DNA from: Verrucomicrobiia bacterium
GTDB lineage: Bacteria > Verrucomicrobiota > Verrucomicrobiia > Opitutales > Cerasicoccaceae
Assembly (NCBI GenBank): GCA_030432235.1
Contig: JAUIHT010000001.1
Coordinates: 1,240,001-1,304,000, forward strand
DNA: 64,000 nucleotides
Direction: 5' to 3'
In this document: piece by piece, positions 34,956-43,736 of the stretch
How positions within the stretch are numbered: position 1 is the stretch's first letter
Layout of the letters: every line of letters starts with the position of its first letter
Translations under genes and position numbers: made by a program
Notes under the pieces: generated by a model
Database searches by the model: none
Seen by the model: the letters and a program-made list of their open reading frames with translations, nothing else
Told to the model about the DNA's origin: nothing

Positions 34956-37233
34956 GAATCTATCGTTACTGCTTGTTGAAGATAATCCTACTGATCGCCT
35001 CCTGATTCGGGAGACGTTGATGGATTCTCTGAATGCTCCTCATCATTTAAGCGAGGCATCCAGCCTTGCGGAATGTCTAGAGATTCTGGGGCAAAAGAAT
35101 ATCGATGCCGTGCTTCTGGATTTGGGGCTTCCGGATTCGGAAGGGGAACGAAGCTTTTTAAAGATACTGGAAATGGCTCCGGATGTATCCCTTCTGGTCC
35201 TGACCGGATTGGAGGATGAAGAAGCGGGAGTCAGTGCCATGCGGCACGGTGCTCAGGATTACCTGATAAAAGGACAATGCGATGGGCCGACGCTGGCGCG
35301 GGCGGTTTTGTATGCGGTTGAGCGTCACCGTATCTCCTCGGAATTGCGGGATCTGGCTACTCGCCTTGGGGAAACCACCCGGCGGTTACGTGACAGCGAG
35401 GCGCGTACACGCGAGATTATCGAGGCTAATGAAGATGCCATGCTGGTGATCGATGAGAATAATATTGTCCATTTCGCCAATAAGTCGTCGTGCCAGATGC
35501 TTGGTATGAAGATGGATAAGCTGCTCGGCCAGCCTTTCCGTTATTCGTTCGACAGGTTGCGAAGTGGCGATTTGGAGATACGCCGTGAGGACGGTACCAC
35601 CTGCCAGGTCGAGGTGCGTATTAGTCAGACCGTCTGGGACGATAATAAAGCCCATCTGATTACGCTCCGCGATGTAACCAAGAGAAAGGAGTACGAGCGC
35701 GAGTTACGGCTCTTCCGTACCTTGATCGATCATTCCTCGGATGCCTTGGAAATCCTTGATGCCCAGACCGGACAATTCCTTGATATGAATAAGACCGGTT
35801 GTACCCGCCTTGGCTATACACTGGAGGAGGTGAAGCAACGGCGCATCCATGATGTCGATACGATGCTCAATGATGAGAATTGGTTACTCAGGAGTGGTTT
35901 GATTGCCAAGGGTGAAGTCCACACGCTTGAAGGCATCCATCGCACAAAATCCGGAAGCACCTTTCCGGTTGAAGTGAACCTGAATTACGTCGAGTTGGAT
36001 CGTCCCTATTTTGTGGCTGTCGTCCGTGACGTGACGGAGCGCAACTCGCTTGAAGAGCAGCTTCGGCAGGCGCAGAAAATGGAGGCTATCGGCACCCTCG
36101 CCGGCGGCATTGCCCACGATTTTAATAATATCATGGGGGCAATCCGCGGCTTTACGGAGCTGGCCCTGAGGCGTAGCCAGGATGACCAGGTAGGTAAATT
36201 TCTTGGGACGGTGGTTACTTCCTGCGAACGGGCCACGAAGCTAATCAACAAGATACTGACCTTTTCCCGTATGCAGCCGGATTCACGTCAGCAGATTAAG
36301 CTGAACGAGATCATTGAGGAATCCGCGGACTTGTTGCGTGCGACTATTCCGTCCACGATTGAGATAGAGGTGGACGTGTCCCCGGATCTGCCCTGCATAC
36401 TGGCTAGTGCGGGCCAGATTCAGCAAATAATCCTGAACCTGGGAACCAATGCGATGCATGCCATGGATGATGGAAAAGGTAAAATCCGCCTCTGCATGGG
36501 AAGCGTCTATCTGGACGAAGATTTTACCTCCAAGCATAACAACATCAAGCCGGGCGACTATGTGTTTCTATGCATCAGCGATACGGGGAGCGGTATTCCC
36601 GCGGAGGTACTGGAGCGTATTTTTGAGCCGTTTTTCACCACCAAGGAACAAGGTAAGGGGACCGGGTTGGGGCTTTCCATGGTTCATGGTATTGTCCAGC
36701 AGCACGACGGCGTCATCACGGTAAAAAGCACGCCCGGGGAAGGGACCACTTTCAAGTGTTATTTCCCGGTGCATAACGAGGAGCCGGATGAAGCCCCCAA
36801 GACCAATCAGGAGGAAATTCCCGGGCACGGGGAAACGATCCTGCTGGTCGATGATGAAGAGTCGTTGCTTCACTTAGGTCGTGAATCTCTCAGCCTGCTG
36901 GGTTACAATGTCGAAACATGTGCATCCGCTACTCAGGCTCTGGAAAAGGTGCTTTCCGGAGACAACAAATATGACGTTATCCTGACCGATCAGACGATGC
37001 CGGAAATGACAGGGCTTGAGTTGGCCCGTGCGGTTATTGAGCGGTTCCCTGAGCAGCGCATCATTATTTCGACAGGTTACTCGGCGTTGTTGACGCAGGA
37101 GGTGGCAACGGAAGCGGGCGTGCGGGCTATTATTCGTAAGCCGGAGGGTATCGTTAAATTGAGTCAGATTCTTCACAAGACTCTCAAGCAGGATAAATCC
37201 ACTCCCGATATGTTTATGGTGCATTCCGAATGA
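34942..37233 (+). CDS. Hybrid histidine kinase (REC-PAS-PAS-HisKA-HATPase-REC)
   Basis: 763 residues, soluble. An N-terminal receiver ([28 protein letters not shown]), two PAS domains ([37 protein letters not shown]), an NtrB-like HisKA with [19 protein letters not shown], HATPase with [10 protein letters not shown] and [11 protein letters not shown], and a C-terminal receiver with [13 protein letters not shown]. With the two preceding genes it forms a three-gene signalling cassette. Target unknown. Confidence 0.88.
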   Translation: MSPPKNLSLLLVEDNPTDRLLIRETLMDSLNAPHHLSEASSLAECLEILGQKNIDAVLLDLGLPDSEGERSFLKILEMAPDVSLLVLTGLEDEEAGVSAMRHGAQDYLIKGQCDGPTLARAVLYAVERHRISSELRDLATRLGETTRRLRDSEARTREIIEANEDAMLVIDENNIVHFANKSSCQMLGMKMDKLLGQPFRYSFDRLRSGDLEIRREDGTTCQVEVRISQTVWDDNKAHLITLRDVTKRKEYERELRLFRTLIDHSSDALEILDAQTGQFLDMNKTGCTRLGYTLEEVKQRRIHDVDTMLNDENWLLRSGLIAKGEVHTLEGIHRTKSGSTFPVEVNLNYVELDRPYFVAVVRDVTERNSLEEQLRQAQKMEAIGTLAGGIAHDFNNIMGAIRGFTELALRRSQDDQVGKFLGTVVTSCERATKLINKILTFSRMQPDSRQQIKLNEIIEESADLLRATIPSTIEIEVDVSPDLPCILASAGQIQQIILNLGTNAMHAMDDGKGKIRLCMGSVYLDEDFTSKHNNIKPGDYVFLCISDTGSGIPAEVLERIFEPFFTTKEQGKGTGLGLSMVHGIVQQHDGVITVKSTPGEGTTFKCYFPVHNEEPDEAPKTNQEEIPGHGETILLVDDEESLLHLGRESLSLLGYNVETCASATQALEKVLSGDNKYDVILTDQTMPEMTGLELARAVIERFPEQRIIISTGYSALLTQEVATEAGVRAIIRKPEGIVKLSQILHKTLKQDKSTPDMFMVHSE

Positions 37234-37249
37234 TCGGGGCCATTTCCGG

Positions 37250-38488
37250 TCAGTCCGTTTGCTGTGCCAGTACATGCGTGAGGAACTGCTCTATCTGCGC
37301 GGAAATGGGTTCCAGGTCGTAACGGCGCTTCACCTCTTCGATGGCGGTATCCGCGATGGCCTTCCTCAGCTTTGCATCCTGCATCAGGGAGCGAATACCC
37401 TCCGCGACGGATTGCGGATTGGCGGTCTCGGCGAGAACGCAGTTTTCGCCATCGCGTCCCAGTTCGGCATCGCCGCCATCCGGACACAGAATGACAGGGA
37501 GTCCGGCCGACATGGCTTCCAGCGGGGTCAGCGCAAAGGGCTCGCCCCAGTTGCTGGTGAAAAGCAGCGCATCGTATTGGGCATAGATGGCGCGCATTTT
37601 CTCCGGTGGGGCGGAGAGAAACCGAATGTGGTCCGCCACTTCAAGCGCCTCTGTTTCGCTGTGGAGTTTTGCCACGTAGGTGTCCTCTCCTTTGCCAAAC
37701 AGATCCAGCGTGACATCGAGGCCCTGTCTGCGCGCTTCAGCCAGGGCGCGAATAGCAGTCAGCGGATCCTTGTCCTCGCTCAAGCGTCCGACAAAGAGCA
37801 GGCGCTTAAAAGCTGAGTAGTCGCTCTTCTTTTCAAAAGCGCCGGTCTCGACCCCGCAGTAGATGACCTCCCCGTGCTGAACTGTGAACCCGGCATCGGC
37901 TGTCAGTTGGCGCAGGAATTCACTGCAAAAATAGATGTGCTTCCAGGCAAGTGCCTCCCACGACTGCGTGGGGACCCGGCGATCGAAGTGCGTTCTGATG
38001 CCCAACGTTTGGGCCGCGCCGCGCAGAATGCCCGATAGGCCTCTGGCAGGGCGGTTCCACCAGTCCAGCCAGACATCGGCCCGGAGGCTGCGGGCGATCC
38101 AGTGGTCCGATACGTCATAGACGACCGGTATCCGGCCGGCCTCCAGGCGATGCAGGAGGGACTTGGAGAGCCCACCCATATTCCAGATGTGTATGATGTC
38201 CGGCTGGAATGCTTGAATCGTTTGTTGCAGGACGGTGTGGTTTTCCTGCTCCAGTCGATAGAGCGATTTCAAAGGCAGCCAGGGATGGCCGAAGAAACCA
38301 TGGATGCGGAGTTTACGGACGATACCGGCTTCCTCCGATTCGGGAACGCCTTCGCGCCGGTGATTTGAAGTCAGCACAAGGATGTCGTGGCCGCGAGCCC
38401 TCAGGCGATCCATGACCTGCTGACAGCGGACCTCATAGCCGCCCACCATATGCGGAGGGTACAGGTTGCTGATGGTTAGAATCTTCAT
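37250..38488 (-). CDS. GT4-family glycosyltransferase
   Basis: About 412 residues. MKILTISNLYPPHMVGGYEV is the usual first strand and glycine loop of GT-B enzymes, so the start is 38488, overlapping the GT2 stop by 4 bases (ATGA). The C-terminal nucleotide-sugar half has LLFVGRLSEDKDPLTAI, and EPFALTPLEAMSAGLPVI carries the EX7E-type motif. Last gene of the leftward exopolysaccharide operon. Donor and acceptor unknown. Confidence 0.88.
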   Translation of the reverse strand: MKILTISNLYPPHMVGGYEVRCQQVMDRLRARGHDILVLTSNHRREGVPESEEAGIVRKLRIHGFFGHPWLPLKSLYRLEQENHTVLQQTIQAFQPDIIHIWNMGGLSKSLLHRLEAGRIPVVYDVSDHWIARSLRADVWLDWWNRPARGLSGILRGAAQTLGIRTHFDRRVPTQSWEALAWKHIYFCSEFLRQLTADAGFTVQHGEVIYCGVETGAFEKKSDYSAFKRLLFVGRLSEDKDPLTAIRALAEARRQGLDVTLDLFGKGEDTYVAKLHSETEALEVADHIRFLSAPPEKMRAIYAQYDALLFTSNWGEPFALTPLEAMSAGLPVILCPDGGDAELGRDGENCVLAETANPQSVAEGIRSLMQDAKLRKAIADTAIEEVKRRYDLEPISAQIEQFLTHVLAQQTD

Positions 38489-39366
38489 TGCGATTGGGCT
38501 CGCGCTGCCGTGCCTTCCCGGTAGCCGTCCACGCGCCCGCGGCGTTGGTTCCAGCGAACCGCGGTGGCATAGGGGAGTTCCAGAAGTTTGCCTTCCCGCA
38601 GGCAATAGCGCGCGTCGGCGATCGTGTCTTTGAGGGTACCGGCCAGCATGAAGCGGGCGGGGTTGCCGACCGGATTGGCATGGCCCGCCTTGGCGACGGC
38701 AAGGGCGTCACCGCGAGCCCGCTTGTAGGCCTGCGCCAGCGTGTAGTTGTGTGAGTGGGTGGCGATGGATTTCTCAGCCAGTACTATCGATTTGCCGCCG
38801 TCGCCCATGCGGCGCGACCATTCGTCGTCCTCAGCGTATTGCAGGTCTTCGCGGAAGGGAAACTCCTTCCAGACGGTCTGCGAGGTCACGCAGCTGACCA
38901 TGCTGAAGAAGTTGGGCCAGTGGACGCTTTCCCGGTTCGGCCCAAAGCAGCGATCGTAATCGTGGGCGTAAACCGCGCGACAATCGGGGCGGGGAACTTG
39001 TCGGCTAAAGGCGGAGCCGATGTCCGGCGTTTCTAAGGCGACCTTCAGCAGCTCGCTCAGCCACTGCCGGTTGGCCGGTGTGGCATCGCTGTTCAAGAAA
39101 ACGACCCACTCGTTTTCGGCCAGTGTCATTCCGCGATTCAGCACCTTGCCGGGGACGTAGGTGCCGGGCTCAAGGATTTCAAAGGCACTGGGATTAAGGC
39201 GCCGAATGATCTCGTGCGAGCCGTCGGTCGACGCGCTGTCGATGACGATTAGCTGGATGGTGCCGGGGAAATCCTGATCGAAAACGGCAGTCAGAGTATC
39301 GCCGATGGCCCACGCTTCGTTGTAGGAACGCATGACCAGGCTGATGGATTGAGGAAGGTCGCTCAT
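38485..39366 (-). CDS. GT2-family glycosyltransferase
   Basis: About 293 residues from the ATG at 39366 (MSDLPQSISLVMRSYNEAWA). The GT-A elements are LIVIDSASTDGSHEII and VVFLNSDATPANRQWL (DxD-like), then YAEDDEWSRRM as the acceptor-side ED motif. The first 260 residues of the longer open frame are a shadow of the neighbouring gene. ATGA overlaps on both sides couple it to the two GT4 genes. Confidence 0.88.
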   Translation of the reverse strand: MSDLPQSISLVMRSYNEAWAIGDTLTAVFDQDFPGTIQLIVIDSASTDGSHEIIRRLNPSAFEILEPGTYVPGKVLNRGMTLAENEWVVFLNSDATPANRQWLSELLKVALETPDIGSAFSRQVPRPDCRAVYAHDYDRCFGPNRESVHWPNFFSMVSCVTSQTVWKEFPFREDLQYAEDDEWSRRMGDGGKSIVLAEKSIATHSHNYTLAQAYKRARGDALAVAKAGHANPVGNPARFMLAGTLKDTIADARYCLREGKLLELPYATAVRWNQRRGRVDGYREGTAARAQSQ

Positions 39367-40610
39367 GCTCGGATATGGGCTTCGGCTTGTTGGTAGATGT
39401 TTTCCTGAAGCTCGCCTATTTGCTTCCAGGTATAGTGACTGTGGACCTCCTGTCGGCCCGCTTCCGCCGCACTTTCGCGTAGCCGCACATCGCGAATCAT
39501 GCGCAGCATGCAGGACGTCAGCGCTTCGGTGCTGTCGGGTGCGAATTTCAGGCCGTTGCGTTCGTGGTCGACCAGCCGCTGTAGGCCGCCGACATCCGCT
39601 GCGATCACGGGTTTTTTCGCGGCCCAGGCCTCCAGTATAACAATGCCGAAGGGCTCGTGACGCGAGGGCAGGACAAAACAATCCAAGGCCGCCAGCAAAT
39701 CCCGGTGCTCCTGGCTTTCCGCTTCGACTGCCGGTAGCAGATGGATCTGTTGCTTGGCCGGACTTTCCTCGATTTGCCGTTTTATCAGTTCGGCGTAGCG
39801 CGGATTCGTGGTCGGGCCGCAGAGGATTAAATGCGCCTGTTTGTGTTGCAGGCTGAGATGCTCGAAAGCCTCCACCAGCAGCGATTGGTTTTTCTGCGGG
39901 TCGAGGCGACTGATGCAACCGAAGCAAAAGTCGTCCTCGGCGATGCCCAGTTGTTTCCGTGCGGCAATGCGGTCTCCACCGGCCAGTGCGTCCGGGTCCA
40001 CGCCGTTGGGCAGGTGGTATATGCGCTGATGCGAAAGGTGTTTTCGGGCGGCCTCGAATTCCGAATGCCCGACGCAGATGACGGCATCGGCGCGCTGGAG
40101 CAAATGACGGCTGCCGAGCAGCAGGCCGAACGGTCGCCCCCACTCGAAGTGCCCCTTCTGCGCGGCAACCAGCGAGTCCGCTTCCGCTTTAGGCACGTCG
40201 AACATGTTGCCGTGCAGGGTCACCACGAGCGGTTTCTTTTTGAGTCTCGCAACCGTACCGACCGTCGCCCCCATGCGCTTGGTCACATGGGCATGAAACA
40301 GGCGTACGTTCCTCAGTCTCAACAGGCGGGCGAAAAGGGAAAAGGAAAGCAGATTGCCGCCCTTCTTATCGAGGGCCTGTTTTTCCTCATGGCTGAGCCC
40401 AGTGAACGGATAGGTGTAGCGGTAGCGATGGATGGGGATGTCGCGCCAGACTTCGTGCGGCTTTTTGGCGAGGGCCTGAGAGGTATGAATTTCGGGTTGG
40501 AAACCGGCGTTCCTTTGCTCCTGACACAGATGGGCAATGACCGATTCCGTCCCGCCCCATTCATTGAGGGCGAAGCGTCGCGGGACATGCACGATGACGG
40601 CCGGTTTCAT
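39363..40610 (-). CDS. GT4-family glycosyltransferase
   Basis: 415 residues, GT-B. N-terminal VIVHVPRRFALNEWGGTESV, middle HAHVTKRMGATVG, nucleotide-sugar domain GCISRLDPQKNQSLLVEAFE, and EPFGIVILEAWAAKKPVIAA. Four-base overlaps with the pyrophosphatase upstream and the GT2 gene downstream. Probably transfers a hexose onto the growing lipid-linked repeat unit; specificity unknown. Confidence 0.88.
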   Translation of the reverse strand: MKPAVIVHVPRRFALNEWGGTESVIAHLCQEQRNAGFQPEIHTSQALAKKPHEVWRDIPIHRYRYTYPFTGLSHEEKQALDKKGGNLLSFSLFARLLRLRNVRLFHAHVTKRMGATVGTVARLKKKPLVVTLHGNMFDVPKAEADSLVAAQKGHFEWGRPFGLLLGSRHLLQRADAVICVGHSEFEAARKHLSHQRIYHLPNGVDPDALAGGDRIAARKQLGIAEDDFCFGCISRLDPQKNQSLLVEAFEHLSLQHKQAHLILCGPTTNPRYAELIKRQIEESPAKQQIHLLPAVEAESQEHRDLLAALDCFVLPSRHEPFGIVILEAWAAKKPVIAADVGGLQRLVDHERNGLKFAPDSTEALTSCMLRMIRDVRLRESAAEAGRQEVHSHYTWKQIGELQENIYQQAEAHIRA

Positions 40611-42217
40611 GGCTTCATTTGGTTAAGAATGTAGGGAACCAGTTGCTTTTTGCGGGACACGAAGTTCTCGGCGAACCAGGCGTGGCCATTGACTGTGTTC
40701 TCCGACGGCAGGATTTTGCCGAGCCAGCGTTTGTCCTTGGTGACGACGCTTAGGCGGCTGTTCTGTTTCAGCACATCCGTGATCATCAGGATGCCGAATG
40801 CCGCAGGCCCCAATTGAGTCAAGAGCACCTTTTCAAGTTCGCCGGTGCGTTCATCCGTTAGGGCGGAGAGGTCTACGGTTTCAATTTGGGAAACCAAAAA
40901 TTGGTCTTCGCCATGCGTGAACGCCTTGCAGTCAGCGAGGGCGAGCGATTCCGCGTCCTCGCTGAGGAGACGGTCGTTGCGGCGCAGAACCTCGTAGCCG
41001 AAACTATCCAGATCGACGCCGGCGATCTCGGCCAACTCCCGGGCGATGCGGCGGTCCTGGTCGCGGGTCGTCGGCGATTGCAGGAGTAGAGTGTCCGAGA
41101 TGAGGGCTCCCAGTAGCAGGCGGGCCTTGGAGGCGGGCAGGTCGAAATCCAGCTCTTTCCATCGCGCGTACAGGATGCTAGCGGTCGAACCCCAGATGCG
41201 GCAGTCGATCTCGACGGGCTCGGTTGATTCGATGTCACCGATGCGATGGTGATCGACTATTCCGCGGATTTCGGCTTCCTCCAGCCCGCGTATGCTTTGG
41301 GCCCGCTCAAAATGGTCCACTAGGATTACCTTCGGGCGCTCCGCCTCGGCCAGCTCCTGTGGGGTTAGGATGCCGTGGAGGGTTCCGTCGTCATCCATGA
41401 CGAGCAAGCCGTAGCTGGAGTCCGCGATGCGCTTGCCGGATTCCGAGAGGACCTCCTCCGGATGGATGGTATCGAACCGGGGGTCCATGGCTGACGTGCA
41501 GGGGATGCACCCTCCCAGGCTGGTGCACAGGGCGAAGGCGCTTCCGTGGTAGGCGTAAACCGGTACCTGGTTTTGCCGGGACAGTGCCGGGCAGGGGTGT
41601 GGCCCGAAGACGATGATGGCCGCGGGGTTCTTGGCCAGCAGGGCCTGTGGGTCAGGGATGGCCGGGCCGCAGATGACGACATCGGCCTCGTCGAGCTCGT
41701 CGGCGTCGGAGAAAAAGCGCAGGCGTCTGGGTTCGCAAGGTAGGGGAACGGTATTGGCCTGCTCGATCGGCAGGTGCTCGACCAAGTGATACCAGTGCAG
41801 CAGCGTGCCGAGCATATCCTCGATGTTGGCGCTGAGCAGGTAGCTGATGCGTGGCATGCGATCACTGATGATGCCTTGCACCCGCTGGTTGACATCACGC
41901 ACCACCACCAGGGGCGCCTGACTCTCCCGTAGGATGCGCATGGCCGTCTTCAGGGGCGTTTCCGAGGAGACACTCGGGACGCTGGCGCAGGCCTCTCCGG
42001 CTTGTGGCCGACAGTCTTCGCGCAGCAGGGGGAGCGGCTCGCCGGAAGATTCGAAAAGCCATTGGCTTTGCGGATTGGGTTCGCCCAGACGCACGGGAAC
42101 CGCAGGCGCATCGGGATAGACCTTGGTGTGCATCCACGCCAGGACATGAGCGGACGCCAATGAGTCTGTATCGGGATTCCGATGGCCGGTTACGTAAATG
42201 GGATTGGGTTGGGGCAT
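40607..42217 (-). CDS. Manganese-dependent (family II) inorganic pyrophosphatase with CBS and DRTGG domains
   Basis: 536 residues. DHH domain motifs: YVTGHRNPDTDSLASAHVL at the start, and after the insertion ILVDHFERAQSIRG and GIVDHHRIGD; DHHA2 domain at the C-terminus with LITDVLKQNS-like ITDVLKQNSRLSVVTKDK. The roughly 250-residue insertion between the DHH parts holds a CBS pair (MRILRESQAPLVVVRD; YGLLVMDDDGTLHGIL) around a DRTGG-like region. CBS domains in this family bind adenine nucleotides to regulate hydrolysis. Pyrophosphate removal would pull sugar-nucleotide synthesis forward in this operon. Confidence 0.88.
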   Translation of the reverse strand: MPQPNPIYVTGHRNPDTDSLASAHVLAWMHTKVYPDAPAVPVRLGEPNPQSQWLFESSGEPLPLLREDCRPQAGEACASVPSVSSETPLKTAMRILRESQAPLVVVRDVNQRVQGIISDRMPRISYLLSANIEDMLGTLLHWYHLVEHLPIEQANTVPLPCEPRRLRFFSDADELDEADVVICGPAIPDPQALLAKNPAAIIVFGPHPCPALSRQNQVPVYAYHGSAFALCTSLGGCIPCTSAMDPRFDTIHPEEVLSESGKRIADSSYGLLVMDDDGTLHGILTPQELAEAERPKVILVDHFERAQSIRGLEEAEIRGIVDHHRIGDIESTEPVEIDCRIWGSTASILYARWKELDFDLPASKARLLLGALISDTLLLQSPTTRDQDRRIARELAEIAGVDLDSFGYEVLRRNDRLLSEDAESLALADCKAFTHGEDQFLVSQIETVDLSALTDERTGELEKVLLTQLGPAAFGILMITDVLKQNSRLSVVTKDKRWLGKILPSENTVNGHAWFAENFVSRKKQLVPYILNQMKP

Positions 42218-42228
42218 GGTGTAGAAAT

Positions 42229-43371
42229 TCAGTTTGCGGCGGCGTCTTTCATCACCGGGAATATGTCCTTCAATTCTTTGACGCCCCGGGTTTCATGCGT
42301 GGCCAGCCAACTGGCGGCACTGTCCGCCTCGGCGGGGGCATAGCCATGCATGCCTTTGACGAAGCCCATGTTCATGAAGGAGGGCACAAACAGGCTGCCC
42401 GACGGCAGCAGGTAGAACAGTTCGCCGTAACGGTGGTCCGGGAAAAAGCAGCCACCGCGCTCCAACTCCTCATCGGATAAGATGCGCCCGTCGGGTTGTT
42501 CGCCCAACCAACGCATGGCATCCTCACGCACCTTCTCGGAATGGAACCAGAACCTGGCCATGGTCGAATCCCAAACCGCGATGTAGTCACGTCCGTATTG
42601 AAAGGGCAATGTCTGCCAGCGCAGCATCATATCCGAAGCTTGTGAAACTTCTGCCATGCCATGATCGCTGAACAGATGGATGCGCACGTCGTGGTATTGT
42701 TTGGAGGCGATGGCATGCAGCTCGCGTACGGACTGGGCAAACCGCTCGAAACCTGCCTCCGCCTCGGGAGCGTGTGGGCCGTAGCGGTGCATGGTGGCAT
42801 CCAGCCCTGCGGTGAACAGGTAGAGAAGCTCAACATCGCCACGGGATAGCGCGTCCTTGGCTTGGGCGAGATTCTCGGCATCGCCGCGTCGCCAGTCCGA
42901 CCGCATCCAGGGTTTTCCGGAGGCACGCCAATGCTCAAAGATGGTGTCCTGACCCCCGATAATGCCGCCGGGTTCGTAGATGTCTTTTTTCTCGGTATAG
43001 TCGAGGAGGGGCAGGTGCTTGAAAGGCACGCTATAGAGCTGGAAATAGCCGGTGTACTGAAGCTTTTTAGCCAAGTGTCGGCTGACCCTGTTCCGGACGC
43101 GATGGTGCCCGGCTATGCGCTGTGGCAGAAAGGACCACTTGCCCAGGGACTTGAAGGGGGATTCGTTGCCGGCCTTTACGAAGAAGGAAAAGTGTCCGTG
43201 CTGGCAGGGAAGCTCGCCGGTCAGGATGGTCGGGTCGCATGTCGAGGAGTAGCCGAGCAGGGTTTCGCAACGGTTTCGGACAGGCAGCAGGTCCTCAAGA
43301 ATGCCATGCCGGGAAACCAGTTCCCAGCCGAGGGCATCCGCGAAGATGAAGCAATCGACCCGTTTTTTCAT
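42229..43371 (-). CDS. Alkaline-phosphatase-fold phosphodiesterase/nucleotide pyrophosphatase
   Basis: 380 residues, no signal peptide. Metal and nucleophile sites: CFIFADALGWELV, nucleophile Thr region STCDPTILTGELPCQHG, AGLDATMHRYGPHAP, LFSDHGMAEV and KGMHGYAP. This is the type I phosphodiesterase branch, often acting on glycan or nucleotide phosphoesters. Overlaps the upstream receiver gene by 4 bases; 11 bases before the pyrophosphatase. In this operon it may trim a lipid- or sugar-linked phosphate; substrate not known. Confidence 0.85.
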   Translation of the reverse strand: MKKRVDCFIFADALGWELVSRHGILEDLLPVRNRCETLLGYSSTCDPTILTGELPCQHGHFSFFVKAGNESPFKSLGKWSFLPQRIAGHHRVRNRVSRHLAKKLQYTGYFQLYSVPFKHLPLLDYTEKKDIYEPGGIIGGQDTIFEHWRASGKPWMRSDWRRGDAENLAQAKDALSRGDVELLYLFTAGLDATMHRYGPHAPEAEAGFERFAQSVRELHAIASKQYHDVRIHLFSDHGMAEVSQASDMMLRWQTLPFQYGRDYIAVWDSTMARFWFHSEKVREDAMRWLGEQPDGRILSDEELERGGCFFPDHRYGELFYLLPSGSLFVPSFMNMGFVKGMHGYAPAEADSAASWLATHETRGVKELKDIFPVMKDAAAN

Positions 43372-43736
43372 GATTTGGGCAGGTAGTTCTCGATTTGTTT
43401 GACGAGGTTCGAAGGGCTGAACGGTTTCGATATGACCGTATCGGCGCCGGACTCCTTGATTAGGGGCAGCAAATCGCTGCTGGTCCTGGCGGTGAAGATG
43501 AGCACCGGAAGATTTTCCATCCCGGGCAGGTCACGCAGATCACGCATGAGCAAGGTGCCTTTGGTGTCGGGGAGATCGTAGTCCAGCAGTGCGAGTACCG
43601 GCTGGATGGCTGGGGCTGCCTGCAGGCAGTCCTTCCCGTTCTGAAAGAAATGACCTTTCACTCCGAGCCGACGCAGGTGCAGTTGGACCAGCCTCAGCAT
43701 CGTAATGTCATCATCGACTATGATTATACTAGACAT
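43368..43736 (-). CDS. Stand-alone response-regulator receiver
   Basis: 122 residues, receiver only: IIIVDDDITMLRLVQ, phospho-Asp in LALLDYDLPDTKG, IFTARTSS and TVISKPFSPSNLV. It overlaps the RsbW/SpoIIE-type gene upstream by 8 bases and the phosphatase-fold gene downstream by 4 bases. It is a likely phosphate acceptor from one of the kinases in the same operon, passing the signal by protein contact since it has no output domain. Confidence 0.88.
   Translation of the reverse strand: MSSIIIVDDDITMLRLVQLHLRRLGVKGHFFQNGKDCLQAAPAIQPVLALLDYDLPDTKGTLLMRDLRDLPGMENLPVLIFTARTSSDLLPLIKESGADTVISKPFSPSNLVKQIENYLPKS

Noticed and set aside
39367-40143. N-terminal extension of the GT2 open frame
   Set aside because: The extra ~260 residues are Arg/Pro-rich out-of-frame translation of the upstream GT4 gene; the true start is the ATG overlapping that gene's stop.
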